Shown here piece by piece: positions 24,005 to 35,964 of a DNA stretch of 64,000 bases. Both the position numbers and the translations under genes were made by a program. This DNA is from Cyrtodaria siliqua. Lineage: Eukaryota > Mollusca > Bivalvia > Adapedonta > Hiatellidae. The notes below the pieces were generated by a model. That model worked only from the letters and a program-made list of their open reading frames with translations. It was not told where the DNA came from and did no database searches. How positions within the stretch are numbered: the first letter of the stretch is position 1; every line of letters starts with the position of its first letter. The DNA is taken from NCBI GenBank assembly GCA_037043455.1, contig JAWPHD010010330.1:30781-94780 (forward strand), given 5' to 3'.

Positions 24005-24812
24005 CTATAAAAGATTCTTCCAAAAAAGCACAATATTCAGCTTTGATAATAGAGAACAATAATACACCTGGTAATATATGGAAATTATTCAAAGAAATAG
24101 GAGACAACAAAAGAAATAGTAACTCAAATATTCCTTCACTAAAAATTGAAGGAACTGAGATTAATGAATGCAGCAAAATTGCAAATGAATTTAATATTTT
24201 CTTCGTTTCAGTAGCTTCAAACATAAAATAACCTGTTGTTAGGTCGGAATTTGAAAATCTTAAATCTTTCTGTGATAGCAGGGTTCCTGAAGAAACCTTA
24301 TTTAAAATTTCAGAAATTGCAAAAGAGAATGTTGAAAAGTTCTTAACAAATATGGATATATCTAAGGCCACGGGATGTGATCTTACTGGCCCGCGATTAA
24401 TAAAAATTGCTGCCCCTCATATTACGGATTGTATTACTTACATATTTAATCAAAGTATAAAGACTACAGTATTTTCAGACAAATGGAAAGAAGGTAAAGA
24501 AGCTCCTCTTCATAAAAGTAGGTCAAAAGATGATGTCAATAAATATAGGCCTATCTCAGCCCTATAGTGACTTGAAGCAATTATTAATGGTCTTTTAATT
24601 AGAGTAGTTATGATTGACTTTAAAAAGGCATTTGACCTTGTGGACTATAACATTCTTCTTAAAAAATTGAAACTCTACAAACTGTCAGACGATACTAAAT
24701 CATGGTTTTCCTAATACTTACTCAATCGAAAACAAAGAGTATCGGTCAACAATACTATGTCTGAAGATGAAATTATTACAAATGGAGTTCCACAAGACTC
24801 AATCCTGGGCGT
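24005..24812 (+). pseudogene. L2/CR1-like LINE, 5' part of reverse transcriptase
   Basis: Plus-strand frames read NNTPGNIWKLFKEIGDNKR, then after a stop ISKATGCDLTGPRLIKIAAP and DVNKYRPISAL. A gap of about 55 residues follows before VVMIDFKKAFDLVDYNILL (motif A), SDDTKSWF, NRKQRVSV and GVPQDSILG (motif B), where homology ends at about 24812. These are the ordered palm motifs of a jockey/L2/CR1-type non-LTR reverse transcriptase. The C-terminal part resumes at about 27296, so the two pieces look like one LINE. Stops and an internal deletion make it inactive. The upstream endonuclease is missing. Confidence 0.85.
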
Positions 24813-27295
24813 CTAGTAATGGATGTAGATACATGAATGAGACGTAAGACTTGGCCATTACATAAGTAGATCTTTAACGTCTGTATATATTTGGTATAAT
24901 TGAAAACCATATTGGCTTCCGGTTTATTTCCGACGCGCATTCGCAGACTCGGTATTTCCGCTTTAATGAACGCCATTTTTCTTTGGTGTACAATAGATGG
25001 ACGTTATAATATAAACTGGACATTTGAAACCATTGTAATCGTGATAAAACCGTTGGCGAGAAGTATTTTTGGGCGAAAGGTAAGTACGGCATTTAAGTGT
25101 TTGTAGGTGTCGTGGTAATATGGCATTTTATGATTTTAGTAGAAAAGTAGGTCACGCTTCACAAGTTTATAAATAGGGCTGTGTGCAGTGTATCAACGTG
25201 TGCATATCGACGTCATTTTCATTAGCATTTTAAACTTATTACATACATGTTCGTGGGTACAGGTTGTGGAAAAGTTCGTGTCGGAAGATATGTAGGATTT
25301 ATGTTGTAAGTGTTGAGGTAATGTATTGCATAGAGCTAGTTGAAAGTAGGTCACAGGCGTTCAACTGAATATAATTTTGAAGACGGTCACATTAATTGAG
25401 CTGCTTAGTCTCACTTCTACTCGTCCCACAGGACCGTAAATTGCCCAGTACCAGCTACGTAACACCACGCCGGAGTATAGACGTGCTCAGTAATTTATTT
25501 GAGCAAATGTGGGTCACAAAATTTCCCTATGAGGAATGGACAGGTAGGCCTTTATTACGCTACTAAACTGCAGTAACTTACCATTGATCGGACCACCGTG
25601 AAATTGAAGGCAAAAGCTATCAAAATATCAGCCTATTCTTAAACAAGATTCGAACGTTTGTATGTCAGTTTAGTATTTACTAGCGAACGCAAAACTGGCA
25701 ACCAGTCAAAATTGAACCAACCATATCTACTTCCGACACGGAAGTAAATGTATGAAGTTTGGAAAATGAGAAAGCTAAACCGTTTATTGAACTGAACTCC
25801 TTAATGAACATCAAATGACAGGAATAAAACAATATAGACTTAATATATCCATCACATTAAAAACTGAACAATATTTGAGATATAATTTCAGGTGGGGAGG
25901 AGGCGTGGAACAGGAAATTGCATCTTTTGATTAGTATTACATTTATATAACTGTTATTTATAATTATTTATGAAGGACTGTATGGGGACATTTTAGTGAT
26001 ACTTTTTCTGAGGTCAAGTAGTTTACAAATGTATCAAATACATACACCTTGTACACTGTCGCGTGCAGAAAATAATTTCTTTTCTAACAATAACATTCTT
26101 CCTATCACTCGATCTCTTGTCAACCCGCCGATATATCAAAGTCAAAAGTCACCAATGTGCAATTTAAACCTTTGGCTGATCTTGTCTGGATATCCGGTCA
26201 AAATTATGTATCTGTTATTTTCGGCAGTCGGGTGCAATTGAGATAATGCGATTGAACTACTGACATCAGTATGTTCTGCATTATGACGTAAGTAGTTCAA
26301 TCTCAATATCTCGAGTACATCAGATTGCCGAAAATAGTTTTGGAATGAGGGTCACGCTAGTATGGTGACATTTGATATACATTCGATATACATTTGAATT
26401 ATGATGCAAAGCAGTGTACGAGATGTGGCGAATGGATTATGTTTTGTCTTTGTCTTAGAAACGGGACACATTTTCGATATATTCTGGAAGAAATCAATCA
26501 ATTAAATCATTATTCAAAGCACCTTGGAATGAAACGTGCTGAAGAATTACATTATGTAATAAGTATTTGGGAGCTGATTATCTCTGAACCGATGCAGTTT
26601 CGAAATGTTTGTGTCAGACATGAATAATAGGTAACTTATACATAAAGTGTTTACAATCAATACTCATGTGACTGACTACATAATCTTACAAATGGCCGAC
26701 AGAGATAGTAAATATTCATGATTTGAAATCAAGCGAGTGTATTATTCGATATCGTAAAACAATAAAAAGACAACAACATACGAGTTTGTTATTGTAATTA
26801 CAGAGTTCCAGACAAACTTCCATGTCAAAGGGTGTTTTACCTCCTAAATAAATCTGCAATGCTGATTCAGATTATTTGAAAGAGTAATTGTTAAAATGTT
26901 TTTGTTTTTTACTTTAAATTATGACTTTATTAAACTAGCATTTTTAATTTTCAATGCAGATTTTCACTCCCAATTATTTATTTTTTAGTGCTGATTTCTT
27001 AAATTTTAATACTAAAATTACTCCCGAAAATTGCTTATCTGGAGTTCTGAGATAAAATATTATTATTTTTTAATAATATCAGCAAATATGCGCTATTGTT
27101 GACATAGATTCCATCATCTCTAAATCAGAAATTCACCCTTAAATGTCTGTGTAACTTTCCCCTGATTCGGACTTGCCCCTGATTATGTCATTTATTTATG
27201 GTTGAATTTCTTCTGTACTTCATAAAATAGGTGCATGCCTTTCAAACATGTCCGTACTCTCCATGCTATAATATATGTATTTTTTGATATTGGAG
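24813..27295. other. About 2.5 kb interrupting the LINE
   Basis: This lies between the two halves of one LINE and is presumably an insertion. I could not find terminal inverted repeats or a target duplication. It contains the foldback at 26217-26335. Open frames at 24900-25106, 25996-26241 and 26394-26627 (+) show no motif I recognise. The LINE's YADD-bearing segment is missing, so a deletion accompanied or followed the insertion. Confidence 0.5.
26217..26335. mobile_element. Foldback MITE
   Basis: Outer arms ATTTTCGGCA/TGCCGAAAAT and inner arms with GATTGAACTACT/AGTAGTTCAATC form an imperfect 119-bp palindrome. Confidence 0.75.
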
Positions 27296-28725
27296 TTTCA
27301 CGCTCTACAACTGAGACTTACATATAGCATTAGATATTTTAGCAAATTGTTGGAAATGAAATGGTATGCTAATAAATACTTCAAAGACTAAAGTAATGCT
27401 TACAACTACTCACCAAACGAGAGCATGTATGAATACTGACAACTTATATTTGAATTTAAACAATGATAGTCTGTATAGAATAGCTAAAGACAAAATACTT
27501 GGTGTTTTTATGGACAATAACTTGACATGGACTTCTCATACAGATACAATTTTGCAAAACGTCCAATTTATGGCTATTGTCGCGAATAAAGGAATATCTT
27601 TCCATTGAGCATGAAACTCAATTTTATAAAACTTACATTCAACCCCATATAGATTATTGTAATATTGTATTGGGAGGTGTATCACAAATACATATAGATA
27701 GAATGTACCGTCTTCAAAACCATGTAAGATAATATTGGACTATAATGTTGAGGATGTAGTAGAAAGCATGCCAAAATTAACAATATTAACAGTATTTGAC
27801 CGATTGTATCTGCGAAAAGCAAAGTTTATGCTTAAATTATACAGATCTGAAACCCAGAGTATGTAAATGGAAAGTTCAGATGTCGAATAGCAAATTAAAA
27901 ATTACCTGTTTTGAGATCAGAAACAGCCCTTAATTGTATTCACCCCACAACCAAAGAAAGAAATATTCAAGCAAAGTGTTACATATTCTGGACCAATCAC
28001 TTGGAATAGCTTGCCAGACAGCTTGAAAAGCTTGAAATCAGTTGATTATATTCATTATAACTTCGTAAAATGGATAAAACAAACATTATAAAGTTATAAA
28101 AATATATTACTAAAACATCTAGACGGATATTAAAGATTGCGAAAAATATATCTAAATCTGAAATTATCTGAGTTCAGAATATTTAATTTTCGGTTTGAAC
28201 ATTTTATAAATAGAATAATAGAGAATATAAGGAGTTAGATATTTACACCAGAAAGTATGGTTGTATGTAAGTAAGTTGGAAAGTGTTAGCGATTAACTTG
28301 GCTTGTTTGTGTGTTTTGTTATTATTGTTTTTCAAATAATTACTATCTTTTTCTTTTGTTTGTCTATGTTTTTCTCCACATATATGTTATGATGTCATCA
28401 TTTTGTTGTGCATGTTTTATATTTCTTAATTATTATTAACATTAGTTGTGTGTGTGTGATTTTTTTTGTTTTTTTTTGAAAGTTTGAGTATGTTGAAATC
28501 TAATGTATGAGCAGGCGTGTTGACAGAAGCTGATTGGGAGGTGGCTGCGTAAAAGAGTGTGTAAGGATGGCTGCTGATATCACCTTCTCTTATTCATTAT
28601 GTTTAACCGATTTTGTAAATGTGTAAATAATAGAGGGCCACATGGAAGATTAGTTTTGTAATTAAATGTGTATTACCCTTTGTAAATAAAGTCCATTAGT
28701 ATTACTATTATTGTTATTGTTACTT
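27296..28725 (+). pseudogene. L2/CR1-like LINE, C-terminal part and 3' UTR
   Basis: The frame reads ALDILANCWK, a stop, then MLINTSKTKVMLTTT and KILGVFMDNNLTW (reverse-transcriptase thumb). After frame changes it continues FYKTYIQPHIDYCNIVLGG, LTVFDRLYLRKAKFMLKLY and YSGPITWNSLPDSLKSL, the standard order of the jockey/L2/CR1 C-terminus. Coding ends near 28100. The UTR contains GAGGGCCACATGGAAGA and AATAAAGT and ends in a degenerate TTATTGTTATTGTTA tail near 28720, the microsatellite-like tail common in L2/CR1 elements. Together with 24005-24812 it forms one broken element. Confidence 0.88.
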
Positions 28726-29166
28726 ATCACCATCAGATTCCGATCTAGAATCTGAGCGTTGGTAGCATAACTTTTGAAGAAACAAGTGAAAAGCAAGAAA
28801 ACGCAAAAATAACACAATGGCGTCTGTGCGGCTATCCGGATTCAAACGTACCATACTTTAACTCAATATAATAATCAGACTAGATTAACACATGTCTAAC
28901 AAACACAATTCTAAAATTTTAATTCTGTCACATCGCATTAGCCTCAAGAAAAAAATGTCTTCCTACTTTACCTATTTTACAACACGGTGACGCTGCACTC
29001 TGAATAACCTCTTACATTATTTGCTATTGTAGCATGGTCACAGACAATTCTCTTTGTTAAGAACAGATGTAAATCGTTTAATTGAAAATAAGACCTGTCA
29101 AAATAACAGTGAGAATAACAGTTAGAATAACTGAAATAGAGCTGAAATGGACATGCTACAAAACAA
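28726..29166. other. Unassigned interval
   Basis: I see no motif or repeat match. Confidence 0.4.
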
Positions 29167-29319
29167 ATAGAGTATGGTTTCATATCGTTGGTTAATTTAA
29201 ACACCTCGATGGGCAACGCCCATCTCGGTGTTTAAATGAACCAACTCAATGAAACCATACTCTATCTATTACATAATGAACCAACGTAATGAAACCATAC
29301 TCTATCTATTACATAATGG
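29167..29319. mobile_element. 99-bp palindromic element, copy 2, with duplicated right arm
   Basis: The palindrome is 29167-29265: ATAGAGTATGG...CCATACTCTAT, centre CACCTCGATGGGCAACGCC. Its right arm is repeated at 29273-29319 (GAAACCATACTCTATCTATT twice). It is homologous to 16619-16717. Confidence 0.9.
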
Positions 29320-29737
29320 TATTGAAAGAAAATGGTGTCCGTGCTTTATGGATTATTGAAATATCATAGTTTATAGTTCGTGAAAATCGCTTGCATTAAT
29401 TCAATAGTCGTGTTATATGCAATGGGAAATGAAGCGGATTTGTAAAAGGATTAAACTAAAGTTAGTGCAATTACATCATGTTTGAGCCATTTTTCAGTTA
29501 CTGTGCATGAGTGTATTTTGTTGCGTTAGACGAAGTAATCGAACCGAGCGACGCTGCAGCCAGTTCGTAATTTCAAATGCAATAGGGCAATAACCGAATT
29601 AGCCGCTCTCAAGTCGTGTCAATCGAGTCAGGCATGGACCGTAAAAATGAAAAAGTTAGCACCCTCTACTGCAGAGCAACGGTTCAGTACCTATATGTTG
29701 TATTGGTGTCTTTACATTATCAAATAGGGATTGTAAA
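29320..29737. other. Unassigned interval
   Basis: I see no recognisable feature. Confidence 0.4.
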
Positions 29738-30537
29738 GTTCCAAGAAATATAAAAAGATCGTACAGGGAAAGTAGCATTCAAGGACGACAGTCAAGCATG
29801 CAGTACGTGCAAAATGATAGGGTCATAACTTATTTTGATAAACTTTTTATCGTTTAACAAATATAGTATGAAAGTGATCATGACCAAGAATCTTACGAAG
29901 TTTATAAATCACATCACCAAAGAAGTCAGGTTGTGATAGTCCTTGTCGCAGAAGAGTCCTTAAATTACTTTTATAATTGGAAAGAAGATCAGGGTTACGA
30001 TAATAACATTTTGCAAAGGTTTTACGAAGTTTATGATAACGGTAACCTTGATTGAGTAGCTTTTTAGTTATACAAAGATTACGAACATTAAAGTCCTCAA
30101 CTCGAGTATAAGCTCTTGAAAAACGAATAAGTTGAGACACAAAGTTGCTCGGGGATCATCCCCATCCAAGTGGGGATAATTAACAATGTCAAAATTTAAA
30201 TCATCTCTATTGTCATAGATTTTGCTAATTATGTCACCATTTTCAATCGAGAGATCTAAATCAAGAAAAGAAGCGTTATTATCGGATATATTCGCTTTGT
30301 TAAGCTGAAGTTCTTTAGGATAAATATTATTAACCATAGCTGGAAAGAAAGGGTTGTCAATGTTCAATTGTCATCCAGATACCGAGAAGTGTCATTAAAG
30401 GCTTCAATAACATCTGCCTGGGAATCTGGTGAAAGACTCAACATGAAAACTCTTTCATAGCAAAATAAAAACAAATCTGCGACAAGTGGTGCACAGTTCG
30501 TACCCATAGGGATACCAACAATTTGTCTGGTTTGAAT
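29738..30537 (-). pseudogene. PLE family 2 reverse-transcriptase fragment
   Basis: Minus-strand order: IVGIPMGTNCAPLVADLF (motif B), FMLSLSP, TSRYLDD (motif C, catalytic pair intact), then a frame change. NIDNPFFPAMVNNIYP, LQLNKANISDNNASFLDLDL, KIYDNRDDLNFDIVNYPHL, LIRFSRA, GYRYHKLRKTFAKCYYR and ILGHDHFHTIFVK follow. The 3' UTR is nearly all deleted: at about 29795 the terminal block GACGACAGTCAA joins directly to GCATGCAGTACG, which lie over 400 bp apart in the copy at 11.6 kb. A CAA microhomology sits at the join. The 5' truncation point is near 30537. This copy shows what the catalytic site looked like before the change in copy A. Confidence 0.85.
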
Positions 30538-31679
30538 GACGTGATATGCAGAACAATATTTATTGATTAGTAAGTGACTAACGTTTATTTCTATTCAATA
30601 TATTGGGTACAGTATACTGGTTTCTTTCATTTTGACTGTTGTAATAAAGTTGTATATTTTTTAATATTTCTAGATGTTCATGATATTGCACTGATAACAT
30701 ACGTAAACATTTGGTAAAATACTGAAGAAAAATTGAAAAATTCAAAAAAAAATATAATTGTATGCAAGCAGATTTAAAATTGCAATGATCCCGGAATAAT
30801 AACTGGACAAATATTTCAAGATTGGCGCCTGTCATGTTTCGTCCTTATAATTTCACTTTATTATTACGGTTTTCCCATACAGGGTTACGTTTTATAATTT
30901 AAACTTTGAATCGTTTAACAGTGGCATTTGTGCATATCACATAGTTATTAGACGGAGAAAATGCATGTATTCCTGATTTTTCCCACATCTGCAGAAGCCA
31001 GGATAATACGACAATCTCTAAATGTATTGTTTAATTGCAATCATTTTAATTGGAATCGTATATCAAATTGTCCGCTGGGAAACACGTCGTAAGTAATTAT
31101 CGATGGCGTAGTATTAGACGAAAAGATAGTGTCCATTCTGGATATTACATTATACATCTGACACTTCCCACAAACCAGAGTAATCATTTTAAATATTGGA
31201 AGTATATCCAGACTCTGGTAATCGATTGCTTGATAAAAGTAGCTGCTAGAGTCGAACACGAAATGTACCATGAACAGAACTCAGCCATCCAAATATTAAC
31301 CGTCGACATAAAAAAATTGAATGTATAAACAAAATAGAAGCAACGTATGCGACACTGGAATTAAGTCGGAAATAAAGTGTGCTTACAAGCGTTGATTTAT
31401 CTTCGCTTTATTGCACTGGAAATTTTAACGAGCTAATAAAAATTAACGTGTTGACGACATGATAATATTTTCTTTTGTGTCTATTTGTAAGACGGAAAAG
31501 ACGGCAATAAATACGTGTCTTCAAACACCTATATAGTCATTTGAGTAGGTATGTGGTCATCATACAAAAACAGCGGAAAATATATCGTAATATACACTTC
31601 TTTTGATAAATGTAAGATGTTATAATGTGCAAAATTCTAATTTTGTCGCATACGCAAATGACTGAACTGATTTTTTGAC
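30538..31679. other. Unassigned interval
   Basis: Overlapping frames at 31041-31271 (-) and 31050-31328 (+) and one at 30578-30835 (-) have no recognisable motif. Confidence 0.4.
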
Positions 31680-31924
31680 TTTACGTGGTCGGAGTACCAC
31701 TTTTCATAACCCATCCAACCATTTCTCCAAGAAGCGAAAACGGTTTAGGCTGGGGTATGAACTAAAACCTTAATATCGGCTTAAAGGGCTTTGCATATTG
31801 TCAAATTAAAACATTTAATAGGTAATTTGTGTTTAAACATGTTTTATTGTCGAAATATCCGTTATAAAACAATGCTAATATAAACTTTGCCATCGCTTAA
31901 TGGAATTAAGTTGGGACCACTCAA
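31680..31924 (+). mobile_element. MITE family 3, copy 3
   Basis: It begins TTACGTGGTC and ends GGGACCACTCAAT. A deletion removes part of the central block before AAACATGTTTTATTGTCG. Confidence 0.85.
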
Positions 31925-32220
31925 TGAGCTGGACGTGTAAAACAAGACTGCATTCCCGTACTCTTTAGAGATGATGTAAGTATAAACAATATCAGTGACA
32001 CTGACACTACAATTAGAATATACGTTCCAGTAGATCCGATTTACATGCTGAGTGAGTGGGTGATTTAATTTTTTTTTATTGCCAGTATGTTTGTTTATTT
32101 TGATTTTGGTGGTATGGGTTGGAAGGTATTCTGCTATGTCTAAAAGTCATGCTTCATAGACGTTTTGAATAATTACATGATTAATATATAGTATCATAAG
32201 TTGAGCCAATAGTCCTATAC
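31925..32220. other. Spacer between two oppositely oriented MITEs
   Basis: I see nothing in it. Confidence 0.5.
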
Positions 32221-32488
32221 ATTACGTAGTCCCGCCTATATTCCATTAAGCGACGAGAAATCTTATATTGGCAGGATTTTATAACGGATATTTCGCCAAA
32301 AAAACACGGTTAAAAACATTTTTTACTGAAAAAATGCGATAACCTTTTAAAACAACTAGTAATTGTTTTAATTTTACAATATGCAAACGTTTACGACTTA
32401 ATTAAGGTTTTATTTCATACCCCAACCAACCCCTTCTTAGACAAGGGGTTGGATGAGGTATGAAAATTAACATTCTGACCACGTAATG
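32221..32488 (-). mobile_element. MITE family 3, copy 4 (inverted)
   Basis: Ends are ATTACGTAGTCC and GACCACGTAAT. The subterminal hairpin is best preserved here: CATACCCCAACCAACCCCTT pairs with AAGGGGTTGGATGAGGTATG. It is inverted relative to copy 3, 300 bp away. Confidence 0.9.
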
Positions 32489-33118
32489 ATAAATAAATGT
32501 AAATCATCTACATAAACAGTTTCGGCAATTCAGTTAGTTGCTGTGATACTTACGTTAGAATACACCGTGTACACCGATTCAGTGCGTTAACTAATAAGTT
32601 ATGTATGACTACCGCGGAAAACCGAATTTGTTATTCAATTAGTTAAAACGTTGATCTGCTTCTTACGCATCATTTTGTAGAAAGTATTCAATTTCTCTGC
32701 AACGCTTTTGTAGACACATCACAAATGACCCTATGTTACAATTATTTCCTTCAGCGATCTGACTTATTTATGTTGGCTTTTTACTAATGCTCGCTTTAAA
32801 ATGTATTCTCGTTATTCGATATAGACCTTTGATTCCTGCGTTGTTAGACGTATATTAAATATATTTAACAGTTTGTCTGTTGTGACATGTGAATGCCGTA
32901 ATGTAGATATATTTGTGTTGCAGTTTCTGTAGAAATGAGTTTCGAGTCACGAGTTATATTACTTGAGTCTCACAATAGGCGACAACACATACTAACACAT
33001 GTTTGTCTCCTGAATACTGTTGTGTTTTGGTAATATTACATTTCATAGATGTATTATATGAATATGCTTTTTATGCAGTCTTTGTGTGAAAGTACTGAAA
33101 GTTCCATATAACCTTACA
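32489..33118. other. Unassigned interval
   Basis: I see no motif or repeat match. Confidence 0.4.
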
Positions 33119-33120
33119 TA

Positions 33121-33493
33121 CAGTGTGTAACACAAGCCGGGCTAGTGTGTGATCTGATGTTCTATGCAGTGTATTCTATACTGGTCACACAGAGGTGTTT
33201 TGGGTAGTTCTTAAACGGTGTTTACACGGGGTGTAATTGGGAAGACTGTGTATTCCTTTAAACAAAGGAAGGTCAAACTGGGGTTAACACATGGTGTGTT
33301 GGGGAAGGTTCACTTCCTTATAAGGGGATTGTGTTAACACATGTACATTACACAGTGTTTACACGGGGAGATTGTGTAGCCTTTAGACAAAGGAAGGTCA
33401 AACTCGGGTTAACACATGATGTGTTGGGGAAGATTCACTTCCTTATAAGGGGCTTGTGTTTACACATGTGTAGGGGGTTGGTGTTACACACTG
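33121..33493. mobile_element. Tc1/mariner-type MITE with tandem-repeat core
   Basis: Terminal inverted repeats CAGTGTGTAACAC (33121-33133) and GTGTTACACACTG (33481-33493) are perfect over 13 bp. They are flanked by TA on both sides (33119-33120, 33494-33495), as expected of TA-targeting Tc1/mariner-type elements. The interior holds two copies of a block of about 130 bp starting at 33219 and 33355: GTGTTTACACGGGG, CAAAGGAAGGTCAAACT, TTCACTTCCTTATAAGGGG. The second copy lacks about 12 bp. No transposase is encoded. Confidence 0.85.
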
Positions 33494-33495
33494 TA

Positions 33496-34072
33496 GTTGT
33501 ATAAAAGGTGTCGCTCAGAGATATTGGGGATCGATCGATCTTTTGGCATTATTTTCGGCTTAGAATACTTGACATTAGGGGGAACTTTAAAACTTCAAAT
33601 TATCTCAAAACGTGAAATGGGACTTTGAATAAAGTGAGAAAGTGACATTAATTTGAACAGTCTAATTTGGTATATTATGAACATTACATTAATTGAAGAA
33701 ATATAGATAAATTCGTGTTGTAAAGAATATATGACTTAGTGTTTCCTTACATCACAAACTCGGTCACAAATTACCAGTCATAGTTTGTATACTCTTTGGT
33801 AGAAAATTACAACAATACTTTAAAATAGATTATCTCGTTTCGATCAGTAGACTCGCCTTAGACATGAACCCAGACTTACAACGTTAACAAAACCTTCATG
33901 GATGCCTCCTGTATTCACATGTAAGAGCTTGTGGACACCTCGGTTTATTTCCGTCGTACCGATTCATTGTGTTATTTGACATAATTGATAGGGTACTGAA
34001 TGCATATTTAACTAATATATGAATTGAATTAAATTGGATTTTATAGTCGCAACAATATTTAAGGTCGACTTT
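33496..34072. other. Unassigned interval
   Basis: A TATAAAAG at 33499-33506 and an AATAAA near 33629 lie close together, but there is no gene they could serve. Confidence 0.4.
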
Positions 34073-34212
34073 CCAGCTTCCAATGGTGGAGAAAGACCCC
34101 AGGTGCCCCTCCGGTCAATTTTCGTGCACGGGCGGGTACCTGTGGGTAGAACAACCAACGTTCCGCAAGCCAGCTGGATAGCTTCCTCACATAAAGATTC
34201 CTGAGCCCCTGA
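34073..34212 (-). mobile_element. SINE core fragment (bivalve-type)
   Basis: The stretch GGTGGAGAAAGACCCCAGG, GTGCACGGGCGGGTACCTG, GGGTAGAACAACC, CTTCCTCACAT closely resembles, from memory, the central domain of a tRNA-derived SINE abundant in bivalves. The tRNA-derived head, which would lie to the right on the minus strand, is cut off at about 34212 where LINE sequence starts. The element at 45766-45951 shares the GGGTAGAACCA and CTTCCTCACA blocks. Confidence 0.65.
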
Positions 34213-34650
34213 GGGATCATTTAAAGATATAAACAGTCATCGGCAAAATTATTTCAGACGTACATAATCACAAATATGTTGGATTTAAAACGTTCAATGA
34301 CTTATATGAATCATGCGGTATATCAATAATAGACTATTGTGTTGCCGTTTGGGGATTCAAAATATATCAAGCTATAGACAAAATCCAGTATCGTGCTTTA
34401 CGGTAATTTCTTGGAGTTCAAAGATTTGTCCCGAAACATAACATTACTGGAGATACATGTTGGCTCCAGAGTAACTATCGCCGCTGGGTAACGATATTTC
34501 GCTATTGGAATATATCAATTATTTATGATAATAATAGACTTACAAAACGTGTTGCCGACTTGGATTGCACACAATGTCGACATTATTGGTGCAGTGATTT
34601 TAAATCCGTCATGTTAAAAGTGGGTGTTGTTGACCATTTTGTAAAGTAAA
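34213..34650 (+). pseudogene. LINE C-terminal fragment
   Basis: One plus-strand frame reads IIDYCVAVWGFKIYQAIDKI, QYRALR, a stop, FLGVQRFVPKHNITGDTCW, RRWVTIFRYWN, RLTKRVADLD and CRHYWCSDFKSVML. This is the region after the reverse transcriptase of a non-LTR retrotransposon (DYC..VWG, FLGV.RF.P, GD..W), different from the other LINEs here. The clade is not assigned. A stop after QYRALR and 5' truncation make it inactive. A PLE 3' end lies about 60 bp downstream on the opposite strand. Confidence 0.75.
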
Positions 34651-34707
34651 CTTGGTAAGTATTGAAACGCTAAGAAGTAAGATTGTTGAATATTATTCTG
34701 ATATTTG

Positions 34708-35288
34708 TAAAAATGAGATATAGGGTCCTATAGAAACCACAGCGTCCGAACGCAATGGCATCGTAGGTCCGCACTGTACTGCAAACAAGGACTTGATAAT
34801 ACAATGAAACAAATAGAATGGGTGGTGAAGACAGGGTTTCCGACTTGGAACGGTCAGTAGGCAATAAGGCCTTCTGGTTAGCTTGAATCGATTTTATATG
34901 CGCACAATCCTCGCTATTATCCTGTTTTCAGTGCCCAATTAGACAAGACAGTGTAAACAAAACTACATCCCATCAAAAAGAATTCTCTAACAATAAAGTC
35001 CGCATCCAGAGAAACCAACTAAAGAAACACATACAAAATAATAAACATCTCAGGATGTATCCAGGATCGTACTGAACAACCATAGTAGTCGAGCTAAAGA
35101 GAAAACCAATCTAGGGTACGACCAGAAAACCCGAGGGATGAAAGCTCATGCACCAACCTCCCTTAGGTGGGGTTTTAGTAGGTACAATCATAGAGTCCCA
35201 AGAGGTAGTCCAGTCATCGCACAAGTGAAATGTAAAGCGTAATGACTGACTGTTGAGGGGTCAATCACTAAACATGCAGTGCGCTGTT
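34708..35288 (-). mobile_element. PLE family 1, copy B: C-terminus and 3' UTR
   Basis: This is almost colinear with 3206-3760. From the right end it contains the C-terminal codons (ACLVID.STVSHY region, 35280-35200) and then the full UTR, ending CTATATCTCATTTTT at 34708. It keeps about 90 bp that copy A has lost around 35215-35280. The 5' truncation is at 35288. Confidence 0.85.
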
Positions 35289-35960
35289 AAAACCAAAAAA
35301 CTGACATAAGATAATTGCCTAAATTAAGAACATAATTTTTATGAGACATTTAAAAATCAGTTTGAAAGTGCAAAATATACACTGATAAATTTGACCAGAC
35401 AATGAACAATCGATGCTTGCTCAATTTACGTGCGGTAATCTACCATTAAGGCTAAAGACTGGTTGTTACGTTAGTGAGTCTCCTGAACAAAGACTTTGCT
35501 GATTTTGCAATGTTCTTTCTATAATGATATAAGAGAAGATGTGTTTCATGAGCAAGTAATGATTTGCAATTCATTATGAATGAATCTCACAAACTTACAC
35601 TATTATATCTAGGACTATCCTAGAAAAGTTGCTATCTTTTGAGTGACAGTATTCTTCAGAAGAAGAAATACCACGTATAGCAGTTAAAGACCTTACTAAC
35701 ATATGATGTTGTTCATACCAGGTTATTATAATTATGTAATAGCAGTCACTCGAACATTTAGATAATACAAACAATGTGATTGGTTAAATGACGATCACAT
35801 GATCAATTTAAGCTACCTTTATTTCACCCGCCATTCATAGAGTGTGCGTAAAAACAGCAACAACCCGTATTTATTCTAATAATTTGTTTTATTAAATTAA
35901 GAAAATACTTTTAGGATAGTAATTGCAATTATAAAGGTTTAATGTATTTTTTAGCTCTAC
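35289..35960. other. Unassigned interval
   Basis: I see no motif or repeat match. Confidence 0.4.
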
Positions 35961-35964
35961 TGGC

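Noticed and set aside
33119..33640. Solo LTR with TATAAAAG and AATAAA signals
   Set aside because: The sequence is better explained by a TA-flanked TIR element ending at 33493. No TG...CA ends with a target duplication were found.
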